From assembly GCA_017937505.1 (NCBI GenBank), contig JAGBDL010000048.1, forward strand, positions 1-37,846: a DNA stretch of 37,846 nucleotides, written 5' to 3'. The stretch comes from Clostridia bacterium (GTDB taxonomy: Bacteria; Bacillota; Clostridia; Christensenellales; Aristaeellaceae). How positions within the stretch are numbered: position 1 is the stretch's first letter; each line of letters starts with the position of its first letter. Of the stretch, positions 31,221 through 37,846 are shown piece after piece. Under the pieces are notes generated by a model. That model ran no database searches, was not told the origin of the DNA, and saw only the letters and a program-made list of their open reading frames with translations. The position numbers and the translations under genes were made by a program.

Positions 31221-32498
31221 ATGAATACAATCGCCTATAAATGCCCCTGCTGCGGCGCACCGCTTACATACAGCAGTACGGCCAATCGACTGGAATGTGC
31301 CTCCTGCGGCAATGGCTACGATATAGAGGCTATCGAAGCGATGCATCCCGCCGAAGGCGGCAGCGTGCAGTTTGCGCTGCCGACAGATACCTTCCAAACA
31401 AACGACGCAGGAGAAATGCAGGCCTACGTCTGCAAGAGCTGTGGCGCGGAGCTGATGACCGAGGAAACGACCACGGCGACGGAGTGCCCATATTGCGGCA
31501 GTCCGACGATCCTTCCGGATCGCATCGAGGGCGGCGTCAAGCCGGAGCTGGTGATCCCCTTCACCGTAACCAAAGAGCAGGCCCAGCAGGCCTTCAACGG
31601 CTACTTCAAGGGCAAACGCCTGTTGCCGAACATCTTTCTGCACACGCGCAACCGCATTGCGGAAATGCGCAAGCTCTACGTTCCGTATTGGCTGTTCGAT
31701 TGCGACGCACAGGGCAGCATTGTCTATGACGCGGAAAAGCGGCAGACGGAGCGCCAAGGTGACTGGGAGATCACCCGTATCAAGCACTACATCGCGCACC
31801 GCGAGGGCCGCATGTGCTTTGAGAGCATTCCTGTGGACGGCAGTGAAAAGCTGGATGGTCGGATCACGGAGTCGCTTGAGCCATACGACCTGAGCGCTGC
31901 TGTGCCGTTCAGGCCCTCCGTTCTCGCTGGGGCGATGGCCGATCATGCGGATGTCGATGCCCACGCCTGCGAGGGACGTGCGGTGGAGCGCGTGGAAACC
32001 AGCATTTCCAACACCCTGCGGGGTACTGTGAAGGGCTACACCAGCGTGACTGAGCGAAGCAAGAATATCCGTGCTGAGGGCGGAAAGGTCACGCCGGTGC
32101 TGATGCCCGTGTGGCTGATCACGACGGAAAAGGAAGACAAGACCTATACCTTTGCAATCAACGGACAGACTGGTAAGCTGACATGCGACGTTCCCGCAGA
32201 CAAGAAGAAATCCTTTGCATGGGGCGGCGGCGTATTTGCGGGCGTTCTCGGATTGAGCGTGCTGGCGATGACTTTGTTGGATCAGCTGGCCAGCGGCACG
32301 CTTCTGATGGCGGCCATTCTTGCGGCGGTTGTCGCGCTGATCGTCGTCGGCTGCCTGAGAGGGCAGCTCAAGCAGGCGGCACAGCAGAGCGCCGCAGAGA
32401 ATTATGTGCGGGAAGGTTCCTTTGATTTGCAGGTCAGCTTTGACCACTTCCTCTATGAAACGACGCAGCGCAGAAGGATCGAGACCAAGAAAGACTAA
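31221..32498 (+). CDS. YdjG-like zinc-ribbon membrane protein
   Basis: The 425-residue protein has two zinc ribbons near its start: CPCCG...CASCG (residues about 8-31) and CKSCG...CPYCG (about 72-95). A middle region of about 200 residues (KLYVPYWLFDCDAQGS, YTSVTERSKNI, LMPVWLITTEKEDKTYTFAINGQTGK) follows, and near residues 330-380 two membrane helices (FAGVLGLSVLAMTLL and the next). This layout is that of YdjG of Bacillus, called a TFIIB-type zinc-ribbon or PriA-like protein. YdjG works with YdjH and YdjI at the membrane, next to PspA. ATG 31221 has AGAGGG six bases before it. The next gene encodes a YdjI-like partner. Confidence 0.78.
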   Translation: MNTIAYKCPCCGAPLTYSSTANRLECASCGNGYDIEAIEAMHPAEGGSVQFALPTDTFQTNDAGEMQAYVCKSCGAELMTEETTTATECPYCGSPTILPDRIEGGVKPELVIPFTVTKEQAQQAFNGYFKGKRLLPNIFLHTRNRIAEMRKLYVPYWLFDCDAQGSIVYDAEKRQTERQGDWEITRIKHYIAHREGRMCFESIPVDGSEKLDGRITESLEPYDLSAAVPFRPSVLAGAMADHADVDAHACEGRAVERVETSISNTLRGTVKGYTSVTERSKNIRAEGGKVTPVLMPVWLITTEKEDKTYTFAINGQTGKLTCDVPADKKKSFAWGGGVFAGVLGLSVLAMTLLDQLASGTLLMAAILAAVVALIVVGCLRGQLKQAAQQSAAENYVREGSFDLQVSFDHFLYETTQRRRIETKKD

Positions 32499-32518
32499 AG
32501 CATGGGAGGATATGACGT

Positions 32519-33913
32519 ATGGGATTGATTGCAGCGGGCCTGAACGCTGTCGGCGGAACGCTGGCCAGCCAATGGAAAGAGTATTTTTATGTGGACGCCC
32601 TGCCGGATAACGTGCTTGCGGCGAAGGCGGCGAAAAAGACCAAAGGACGCTTCGGCGGCAGCCGCTTTGAGGATGACAACGTCATTTCCGACGGCTCTGT
32701 GATCGCCGTGGCCGATGGTCAGTGCATGATGATCGTGGATCAGGGAAAGGTCGTGGACTTCTGCGCCGAGCCCGGAGAGTACATCTTTGATTTGAACGGT
32801 GAGCCCAGTCTGTTCTATGGCGCTTTCGATAGTAATAAGGCCATGACGCTTTTGAAGGAGACGTTTGATCGCTTTTCCTTTGGCGGACAGGCGGGCAGGG
32901 ATCAGCGGGTGTATTTCTTCAATACCAAGGAAATTCTTGGCAACAAGTATGGCACGCCCAGCGCCGTCCCCTTCCGCGTTGTGGATTCAAACATTGGGTT
33001 GGACGTGGACATTTCCATCCGCTGCTTTGGAGAATACAGCTATCGCATCACCAATCCCATGCTGTTTTATTTAAACGTCTGCGGCAATGTGGAAGGCGAA
33101 TATACCCGAGACCAGATTGACAGCCAGCTCAAGAGTGAGCTGCTGACGGCGCTTCAGCCGGCATTTGCGAAAATTTCGGAGATAGGAATTCGATACAGCG
33201 CACTGCCCGGACACACGCTGGAGATTGCACAGGCGCTCAATGAGGTGCTCTCGGAAAAGTGGGCGAACCTGCGCGGTGTAGAAATCGTGTCCTTTGGCGT
33301 GAATTCCGTCAAGGCCTCCGAAGAGGATGAGGCCATGATCAAGGAGTTGCAGCGCAATGCCGTTTTCCGCAACACCAATATGGCTGCGGCGCATCTGGTG
33401 GGCGCGCAGGCACAGGCCATGCAGGACGCAGCAAAGAATACCGGCGGCGCATTTACTGGATTTATGGGTATGAACATGGCCCAAGGCAGCGGTATGAACG
33501 CTGCGCAGCTATATCAGATGAACGTGCAACCGCAGAGCACCTCCACACCACAAAAAACAAGAGAGAGCTGGACGTGTACCTGCGGGGCGACGGTCACTGG
33601 CAAGTTCTGCCCCGAGTGCGGTTCCAAGAAGCCGGAGCCGGCGAGCAGCGCCTGGAAATGCGCCTGTGGCGCGACGGTGACCGGCAAGTTCTGCCCCGAG
33701 TGCGGTTCGCGCAAACCGGCGGATGAAGGCTGGACTTGTTCCTGCGGAGCGGTGAACAAGGGCAGGTTTTGCGCGGAATGCGGCGCAAAGAAGCCAGCAG
33801 GCGCGCCTCTCTACCGATGCGACAAATGCGGCTGGACACCTGCCGATCCGAAGAATCCGCCCAAATTCTGCCCCGAATGCGGCGATCCATTCGATGATCA
33901 GGACATCACCTGA
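32519..33913 (+). CDS. YdjI-like SPFH-domain protein with C-terminal zinc ribbons
   Basis: The 464-residue protein starts MGLIAAGLNAVGGTLASQWKEYF, has an SPFH/band-7 like domain from about residue 50 to 270 (ADGQCMMIVDQGKVVDFCAEPGEY, VGLDVDISIRCFGEYSYRI), then a helical stretch and a short linker. At its end are four zinc ribbons with CxC/CxxC pairs (near residues 352, 380, 406 and 435). This matches YdjI-like proteins, related to virion-core-like proteins. With YdjG it is thought to form a membrane complex linked to the envelope stress protein PspA. YdjH and PspA are not seen here. The first two ribbons are near-identical. Start is 21 bases after the ydjG-like gene. Confidence 0.8.
   Translation: MGLIAAGLNAVGGTLASQWKEYFYVDALPDNVLAAKAAKKTKGRFGGSRFEDDNVISDGSVIAVADGQCMMIVDQGKVVDFCAEPGEYIFDLNGEPSLFYGAFDSNKAMTLLKETFDRFSFGGQAGRDQRVYFFNTKEILGNKYGTPSAVPFRVVDSNIGLDVDISIRCFGEYSYRITNPMLFYLNVCGNVEGEYTRDQIDSQLKSELLTALQPAFAKISEIGIRYSALPGHTLEIAQALNEVLSEKWANLRGVEIVSFGVNSVKASEEDEAMIKELQRNAVFRNTNMAAAHLVGAQAQAMQDAAKNTGGAFTGFMGMNMAQGSGMNAAQLYQMNVQPQSTSTPQKTRESWTCTCGATVTGKFCPECGSKKPEPASSAWKCACGATVTGKFCPECGSRKPADEGWTCSCGAVNKGRFCAECGAKKPAGAPLYRCDKCGWTPADPKNPPKFCPECGDPFDDQDIT
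33569..33796 (+). repeat. Tandem zinc-ribbon repeats
   Basis: Three ribbon units start at 33569, 33653 and 33731 (84 and 78 bases apart). The first two share CGATVTGKFCPECGS at protein level and a run of 26 identical bases (33599-33624 and 33683-33708), which points to a recent duplication. A more divergent fourth ribbon follows. Confidence 0.8.
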
Positions 33914-34010
33914 TGCGCTGATTTTCATTTTCTCTGTCTGCACTTTGCCAATGCGGCTTAAAAATACCCTGCGCTGTTGTATTGAAGGTTTCCCTTCAAA
34001 CCATAACGGC

Positions 34011-34039
34011 TTGACATCCTTGTGGATTTGCAGTATATG
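34011..34039 (+). promoter_or_regulatory. Promoter of the orphan RNA
   Basis: TTGACA (34011-34016) and TATATG (34034-34039) are separated by 17 bases. A small hairpin TTGAAGG/CCTTCAA (33982-33999) lies 11 bases upstream and could be an operator or the end of the previous transcript. The rest of 33914-34010 holds nothing I can name. Confidence 0.65.
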
Positions 34040-34045
34040 TATATC

Positions 34046-34156
34046 GTTGAGGGAAGGGAGGAGCCTTCCCAGGCATCATAACTGCCATGCATTCCCGGAG
34101 CCTCTTGCGTACGATGCTGATGATCCTGGGCCTTCCCGCCGGCGGGAGGGCCTTTT
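34046..34156 (+). ncRNA. Orphan structured RNA candidate, about 110 bases
   Basis: From the promoter at 34011, RNA would start near 34046 and stop at a strong terminator. The terminator is GGCCTTCCCGCC (34129-34140) with GGCGGGAGGGCC (34141-34152), then TTTT. Inside, GGGAAGG (34052-34058) can pair with CCTTCCC (34064-34070), and CCCAGG-ATCAT can pair with ATGAT-CCTGGG, whose end overlaps the terminator arm. These alternatives look like a riboswitch or attenuator. A second promoter for the downstream gene lies after the terminator, so it could also be a free small RNA. It does not match SRP, 6S or a riboswitch that I recognise. Confidence 0.5.
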
Positions 34157-34198
34157 GTCGCACCCACGTATAGAAATCTGAAGGTCAAAACGAATGGC

Positions 34199-34250
34199 TT
34201 GACAAGTAAACCGACGCCCGATATAATACAATGTCGTTGTATGGACATTG
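34199..34250 (+). promoter_or_regulatory. Promoter with inverted repeats at the start site
   Basis: TTGACA (34199-34204) and TATAAT (34222-34227) have a 17-base spacer. CAATGTC (34229-34235) and GACATTG (34244-34250) form an inverted repeat over the start site, and TACAA/TTGTA (34227-34231, 34237-34241) lies inside it. This is the usual place for a repressor operator. Confidence 0.82.
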
Positions 34251-34275
34251 CGAAACAAGCTGAGGAGTATCAAAT

Positions 34276-34749
34276 ATGCTGAAAAAATATCTGCTCTGCG
34301 CGCTGATCTCCATGGTGCCGCTGATCGAGCTGCGCGGCGGCGTGCCGGTTGCGGTGGGCATGGGCCTGCCGTATTGGAGAGCGCTCGTCGTCTGCGTGAT
34401 CGCCAACATGCTGCCGGTGCCGGTCATCTACTTCTTTGCCCGCAAGGTGCTCGAGTGGGGCAAGGACAAAAGGTACATCGGCAAATTCTTTACCTACTGC
34501 ATCGAGAAGGGCGAGCGCGGCGGCGAGAAGCTGACCGAGAAAGCCGGCAAGCGCGGCCTGTTCGTCGCTCTGATGCTGTTTGTGGGCATCCCGCTGCCGG
34601 GCACCGGCGCGTGGACCGGCACGCTGGCGGCGTCCTTCCTGAATATGGGCATCAAGACCACGTCCCTGGCGGTCTCCTGCGGCGTTGTGATCGCGGGCAT
34701 CATCATGGGCGTGGCGAGCACCGGCGTGTTCAGCATGATTGGTCTGTGA
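34276..34749 (+). CDS. Small multidrug export protein family (COG2426) membrane protein
   Basis: The 157-residue protein has four or five membrane segments. It begins LLCALISMVPLIELRGGVPVAVGMGL, where the PxxELRGGxP motif marks the COG2426/PF06695 family named putative small multi-drug export proteins. A cytoplasmic basic loop (ARKVLEWGKDKRYIGKF) and the reentrant-like MLFVGIPLPGTGAWTGTLAA follow; the GIPLPGTG pattern also resembles DedA proteins, which move lipid carriers. No direct transport data exist for most members. GAGGAG is eight bases before ATG. The DUF368 gene follows 10 bases later, so both may act on the same lipid carrier. Confidence 0.85.
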   Translation: MLKKYLLCALISMVPLIELRGGVPVAVGMGLPYWRALVVCVIANMLPVPVIYFFARKVLEWGKDKRYIGKFFTYCIEKGERGGEKLTEKAGKRGLFVALMLFVGIPLPGTGAWTGTLAASFLNMGIKTTSLAVSCGVVIAGIIMGVASTGVFSMIGL

Positions 34750-34759
34750 GGCGATTCGT

Positions 34760-35590
34760 ATGAAAAACAATGCTGTGCTGAAAAGCCTGCTGCTGGCGGT
34801 GCAGGGCGCGATTGTCGGCACGGGCGCGATTCTTCCGGGCGTCAGCGGCGGCGTGCTGTGCGTGGCGTTCGGCATCTATGAGCCGATGATGGCGCTGCTC
34901 TCGCACCCGGGCAAGTCGTTCAAGGTCTACTATAAGATGTTCATTCCGTTCCTGATCGGCTGGGTGCTGGGCTTTACGCTGCTGGCCAACGTGGTGGAGG
35001 CGATGTTTGCCGCCTCCGCGACGGTGGCGCTGATGCTCTTCTTCGGCCTGATCTGCGGCACGCTGCCGGAGCTGATCAAGGATTCCGAGCGCAGCGACGC
35101 GAAGATGGACTGGACGCCGTTCGTGCTTTCGCTGTCTCTGGCGTACTTCCTGTTCAATCTGCTGGAGCGCGGCATGACGGGCCAGGCGGAAACCAGCGCG
35201 CTGAGCTTCGTGTTCTGCGGCCTGGTCTGGGGACTGAGCCTGATCATCCCGGGCCTGAGCTCCTCCTCGGTGCTGCTGTACATGGGCCTGTATGAGCCGA
35301 TGACCGCGGGCATCGCGGCGATTGACTTTGGCGTGATCCTGCCGCTGCTGCTGGGCCTGGCGATCACGGTGATTTCGCTGGCCAGGGTGGTCAACAGCCT
35401 GTATGAAAAGCACTACGCGCTCGTCTCCCGACTGATTCTGGGCTTCGTGATCGCGTCCACGCTGAAGATTGTGCCGTCGAGCTTTGAAAGCGTCGGCGCG
35501 CTGGTGCTCTCGCTGCTCTGCTTTGCCGTGGGCTTTGCGGTGGCCAGGGGCATGGACTGCGCGAAGGAAAAGCAGGGCACCAAGGAATAA
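34760..35590 (+). CDS. popT: DUF368 polyprenyl-phosphate transporter
   Basis: The 276-residue polytopic protein has the DUF368 signatures GAILPGVSGGVLCVAFGIYEPM near residue 20 and its inverted counterpart SLIIPGLSSSSVLLYMGLYEPM near residue 170. The two halves look like an inverted repeat. DUF368 proteins were recently shown to recycle undecaprenyl phosphate across the membrane for wall synthesis, and the family is called PopT. The gene is coupled to the upstream exporter gene (10-base gap, GAGG eight bases before ATG). No other wall gene is beside it, but it suits a host with an active mDAP wall pathway. Confidence 0.88.
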   Translation: MKNNAVLKSLLLAVQGAIVGTGAILPGVSGGVLCVAFGIYEPMMALLSHPGKSFKVYYKMFIPFLIGWVLGFTLLANVVEAMFAASATVALMLFFGLICGTLPELIKDSERSDAKMDWTPFVLSLSLAYFLFNLLERGMTGQAETSALSFVFCGLVWGLSLIIPGLSSSSVLLYMGLYEPMTAGIAAIDFGVILPLLLGLAITVISLARVVNSLYEKHYALVSRLILGFVIASTLKIVPSSFESVGALVLSLLCFAVGFAVARGMDCAKEKQGTKE

Positions 35591-35755
35591 CTGCCTGATA
35601 CCGCGCGAAGCGAAGAAGGGAGTCTCAGGGACAATGTCCCTCAGGCAGGTTTTAGGGCGGCAGCCCTAACGTTCCCCAATGAGATAAAAACGCAGTCTCA
35701 GAGCAGGCTGCGCAGCAGCCTACGATTGAGACGGGTTGGATTCGTAACCGCATCA
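35591..35755. repeat. Hairpin-rich intergenic element
   Basis: The spacer after popT contains CTGCCTGA (35591-35598) pairing with TCAGGCAG (35641-35648) around an inner GGGAC/GTCCC hairpin. It also has TTAGGGC/GCCCTAA (35652-35669), and GTCTCA/TGAGAC (35695-35732) around AGGCTGC/GCAGCCT (35705-35721). A GGTT/AACC pair follows. The first hairpin, with GTTTT after it, may end popT. The density of pairs suggests a mobile or dispersed repeat, or a structured RNA. There is no open frame of note. Confidence 0.5.
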
Positions 35756-35766
35756 TCAAACCAAAC

Positions 35767-35803
35767 GGGACTCCCGGCCAAACTGGCCCGGAGCCCCGCT
35801 TTT
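35767..35803. terminator. Terminator between popT and ttcA
   Basis: GGGACTCCCGGCC (35767-35779) pairs with GGCCCGGAGCCCC (35785-35797) with a few mismatches around AAACT. TTTT follows on the plus strand, and GTTTGG on the minus strand. It ends ttcA and possibly plus-strand transcripts. Confidence 0.72.
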
Positions 35804-35804
35804 G

Positions 35805-36569
35805 TTACTTGTTGTTGTCCACAATGTATTCGTTCGGCCTCGGCCCGCCGACGAGCTTCTTGTCCCACAGGCCGTACTGATCCGTGTTGCGCAGCGCGGC
35901 GATCATGTAATCCTTGATCTGGGGATAGTCCCTGGAAAGCGTGCGGATGAGCTCCTTGATCTCCTCGCGCTTGGAGTGGCCGTCCGCCGGACAGGGATTC
36001 TTGATAACGGGCAGCTCGAGCGCCTTGACCATGTGCTTGACGTGCTTCTCCGGGACGTAGATCATCGGCCGGATGACGGTGACGCCCTTGCGGGAAAGAT
36101 AGGTGTTGGGGTGGAAGGTGTGCAGGCGGCCCTCAAAGAGCAGGCTCATGAGCAGCGTTTCGATGGCGTCGTCCCGATGATGGCCAAGCGCCACCTTGTT
36201 GCAGCCCAGCTCCTTCGCGGCGTCGTTGAGCGCGCCGCGGCGCATCTTCGCGCACAGGGCGCAGGGATTGGTCTCCTTGCGCACGTCGAAGATGATGTGG
36301 GCGATCTCCGTGTCGATGACGGTGTAGGGCACGTCCAGCTTCCCGCACAGCGCAGCGATGGGCGCCACGTCAAACGGCTCCAGCCCCAGCTTGAGCGTGA
36401 TGGCCTGCAGGGTGAAGTCCTTGCCGGAAAACCTGCGGTAGAGAGAGAGCGCGTAGAGCAGCAGCAGGCTGTCCTTGCCGCCGGAAACGCCCACGGCGAT
36501 GCGGTCGCCCGGGGCGATCATCTCAAAATCGGTGTCCGCCTTGCGGACGCAGCCCAAAACAGTCTTCAT
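35805..36569 (-). CDS. ttcA: TtcA-like tRNA 2-thiocytidine synthetase
   Basis: TtcA thiolates cytidine-32 of tRNA. The 254-residue protein has the PP-loop SGGKDS near residue 32 (AVGVSGGKDSLLLLYAL), the CxxC Fe-S pair NPCALCAKMRRG near residue 102, LGHHRDDAIETLLM and KNPCPADGHSKREEI. Start 36569 is chosen because AGGAGG lies about nine bases upstream and the frame extending to 36707 has no better site. It is in the TilS/TtcA family; the CxxC with a third Cys supports TtcA rather than TilS. The gene runs opposite to metK from a divergent promoter. Confidence 0.87.
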   Translation of the reverse strand: MKTVLGCVRKADTDFEMIAPGDRIAVGVSGGKDSLLLLYALSLYRRFSGKDFTLQAITLKLGLEPFDVAPIAALCGKLDVPYTVIDTEIAHIIFDVRKETNPCALCAKMRRGALNDAAKELGCNKVALGHHRDDAIETLLMSLLFEGRLHTFHPNTYLSRKGVTVIRPMIYVPEKHVKHMVKALELPVIKNPCPADGHSKREEIKELIRTLSRDYPQIKDYMIAALRNTDQYGLWDKKLVGGPRPNEYIVDNNK

Positions 36570-36689
36570 GGCGCCTTGCCTCCTGCATGTTTCCGTGTAA
36601 GTTTTCAAAAGCCCCAGCCCCGGCACAGGGCTGCAAGATTTACAGCTTTTCGTCGCGATGGACCGGCAGCATGCCGGTTTGCAGAGGTG

Positions 36690-36718
36690 ATTATACAGGG
36701 CAAACAAGAATCTGTCAA
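36690..36718 (-). promoter_or_regulatory. Promoter of ttcA
   Basis: On the minus strand TTGACA (36718-36713) and TATAAT (36695-36690) are separated by 17 bases. A leader of about 115 bases with a CCGGCA/TGCCGG hairpin (36663-36677) precedes ttcA. Confidence 0.88.
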
Positions 36719-36734
36719 GCGCGAAAGGTTATGC

Positions 36735-36763
36735 TTGACAAAGGGAAGAAAATCTGATATCAT
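36735..36763 (+). promoter_or_regulatory. Promoter of the SAM-I/metK transcript
   Basis: TTGACA (36735-36740) and TATCAT (36758-36763) are separated by 17 bases and lie back to back with the ttcA promoter. Confidence 0.82.
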
Positions 36764-36796
36764 AGTCCAGCTTTCATAAGGAAGCGAACTCAATAA

Positions 36797-36945
36797 CCTT
36801 ATCCAGAGCGGCGGAGGGAATAGGCCCTGTGAAGCCCGGCAACCGGAGTCAAATCCGGTGCTAAATCCTACGACAGCGATGTCGGCAGATGAGGTGTGGT
36901 CAAGATTGCAGCCGCTCTGATTGTGCAGAAATCAGAGCGGTTTTT
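36797..36945 (+). promoter_or_regulatory. SAM-I (S-box) riboswitch with terminator
   Basis: The aptamer has P1 CCTTATC/GATGAGG (36797-36803 with 36888-36894) and the conserved S-box blocks GGCCCTGTGAAGCCCGGCAA, GGTGCTAAATCC and GGCAGATGAG. The terminator is CCGCTCTGATT (36912-36922) with AATCAGAGCGG (36930-36940) and TTTTT. CAGAGCGG at 36804-36811 is identical to the terminator 3' arm, so it can pair with 36912-36919 as antiterminator when SAM is low. High SAM would stop metK transcription. Confidence 0.96.
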
Positions 36946-37045
36946 CTTCACCTTATGGAAATCGCGCAGAAAACCGTGCGGCGGGCACGGAACGCTTTCT
37001 TCACCCCAAGCAGCTGGCACATCTTGAAGGAGAAAGAGAAAAGAT

Positions 37046-37846
37046 ATGGAAAAAATGAAAAAGCTGTTCACGTCCGAATCCGTGACCGAGGGCCATCCGG
37101 ACAAAATCTGCGACCAGATCAGCGATGCGGTGCTCGACGAGATCCTCAGCCAGGACCCGTATGCGCGCGTGGCCTGCGAGACCTGCACCACGACGGGCAT
37201 CGTCATGGTCATGGGCGAGGTGACGACGACCGCCCGCTACGCGGTGGACGACATCGTGCGCAGGGTCGTCTGCGAGATCGGCTACGACCGCGCCAAGTAC
37301 GGCTTTGACGGCAGCACCTGCGCGGTGCTGACCGCGCTGCACGGCCAGAGCCCGGATATCGCGCAGGGCGTGGATGCGGCGCTGGAGGGCCGCTCCGTCG
37401 GCGAGAACGACATCGGCGCAGGCGACCAGGGCATGATGTTCGGCTTTGCCTGCGACGAGACCCCGGAATACATGCCCATGCCCATCGCGCTGGCGCACCG
37501 CATCACCCGCAAGCTCTCCGAGTGCCGCCGCAGCGGCCAGCTCTCCTGGCTGCGCCCGGACGGAAAGAGCCAGGTGACCGTCGAGTACGACGAGAACGAC
37601 CGCCCCGTGCGCGTGGACACCGTCGTCGTCTCCACCCAGCATGCGCCGGAAATCGAGCACGATGAGCTCAGCCGCGAGATCATCGAGAAGGTCATCAAGA
37701 CCTCTGTGCCGGCGGAGCTGCTGGACGAGCAGACCCGCTTCCTCATCAACCCGACGGGCAAGTTCGTCATCGGCGGCCCGATGGGCGACTCCGGCCTCAC
37801 CGGCCGCGAGATCATCGTGGACACCTACGGCGGCTACGCCCGCCAC
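37046..37846 (+). CDS. metK: S-adenosylmethionine synthetase, N-terminal part (cut by window end)
   Basis: MetK makes SAM from methionine and ATP. The visible 267 residues begin [28 protein letters not shown], the standard N-terminus. They include [21 protein letters not shown], with the conserved metal/ATP residues near residue 130, and [18 protein letters not shown] near the window end. AAGGAG lies 13 bases before ATG 37046. The stop is outside the window. It lies behind a SAM-I riboswitch, which gives feedback by its product. Confidence 0.96.
   Translation, partial: MEKMKKLFTSESVTEGHPDKICDQISDAVLDEILSQDPYARVACETCTTTGIVMVMGEVTTTARYAVDDIVRRVVCEIGYDRAKYGFDGSTCAVLTALHGQSPDIAQGVDAALEGRSVGENDIGAGDQGMMFGFACDETPEYMPMPIALAHRITRKLSECRRSGQLSWLRPDGKSQVTVEYDENDRPVRVDTVVVSTQHAPEIEHDELSREIIEKVIKTSVPAELLDEQTRFLINPTGKFVIGGPMGDSGLTGREIIVDTYGGYARH

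Noticed and set aside
34046..34156. SRP RNA or 6S RNA
   Set aside because: The conserved GGUCAGG and GGAAGGAAGCAGCC blocks of SRP RNA are missing, and it is too short for 6S RNA.
1..37846. CRISPR arrays, tRNA or rRNA genes, insertion sequences, prophage
   Set aside because: No regular repeat-spacer array, tRNA-like or rRNA sequence, transposase or phage gene was seen in either strand.

Overview
The window is GC-rich DNA (about 60% GC by eye) with gene order and RNA switches typical of a Gram-positive member of the Firmicutes, most likely an anaerobic, possibly gut-associated clostridium. The evidence is a SpoVD/SpoVE-like dcw cluster, a MurE with the meso-DAP motif DNPR, Rex, rubrerythrin, a VanW-type wall protein, a T-box before leuA and a SAM-I riboswitch before metK. 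No tRNA, rRNA, insertion sequence or CRISPR array was seen. Both ends cut genes: rho on the left and metK on the right.

Layout. 1-660: end of rho, then rpmE with its own promoter inside rho. 860-4283: an accessory island. It holds a PAS plus SARP-type winged-helix regulator (1038-1910), a promoter with three 11-bp-phased direct repeats (1951-2003), and a RiPP-like operon of a large putative precursor with an in-frame amber codon (2170-2709), a radical SAM/SPASM enzyme (2776-3915) and a PqqD-like carrier (3912-4175). 4388-16643: the division and cell wall (dcw) cluster mraZ-ftsL-PBP-murE-mraY-murD-ftsW-ftsQ-ftsA-ftsZ, without rsmH, murF, murG, murB or murC. 16664-19019: a GT-C-like membrane protein and a convergent secreted protein. 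19112-22358: a D-2-hydroxyacid dehydrogenase, a cytidylate-kinase-like protein, thymidine kinase and rubrerythrin, most with their own promoter. 22379-24454: leuA on the minus strand behind a leucine T-box. 24566-28067: rplM-rpsI, secG, rnr. 28110-31110: rex, a VanW-family protein and a TetR regulator. 31221-33913: a YdjG/YdjI-like pair of zinc-ribbon and SPFH proteins. 34011-35590: an orphan structured RNA, then a small exporter-family gene and popT (DUF368). 35591-35803: a hairpin-rich spacer. 35805-36569: ttcA on the minus strand. 36735-37846: SAM-I riboswitch and metK.

The most unusual part is 1951-4175. The regulator has the fold of SARP activators. The promoter beside it carries ACGG direct repeats exactly 11 bp apart, ending close to a perfect TATAAT, which is the spacing SARPs use. 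The downstream genes look like a peptide-modification system whose precursor is about 179 aa if the amber codon is read through, much longer than a usual RiPP precursor. Third-position GC falls sharply just after the precursor leader and rises sharply inside the PqqD gene. This suggests that the core, the enzyme and the first part of PqqD arrived as an exchanged cassette between host-like flanks.

Other points worth a check are the terminator hairpin that contains the rubrerythrin ribosome binding site, a palindrome between back-to-back promoters at 19077-19147, the RNA candidate at 34046-34156 and the hairpin array at 35591-35755. All family assignments come from reading motifs by eye; no database search was run.
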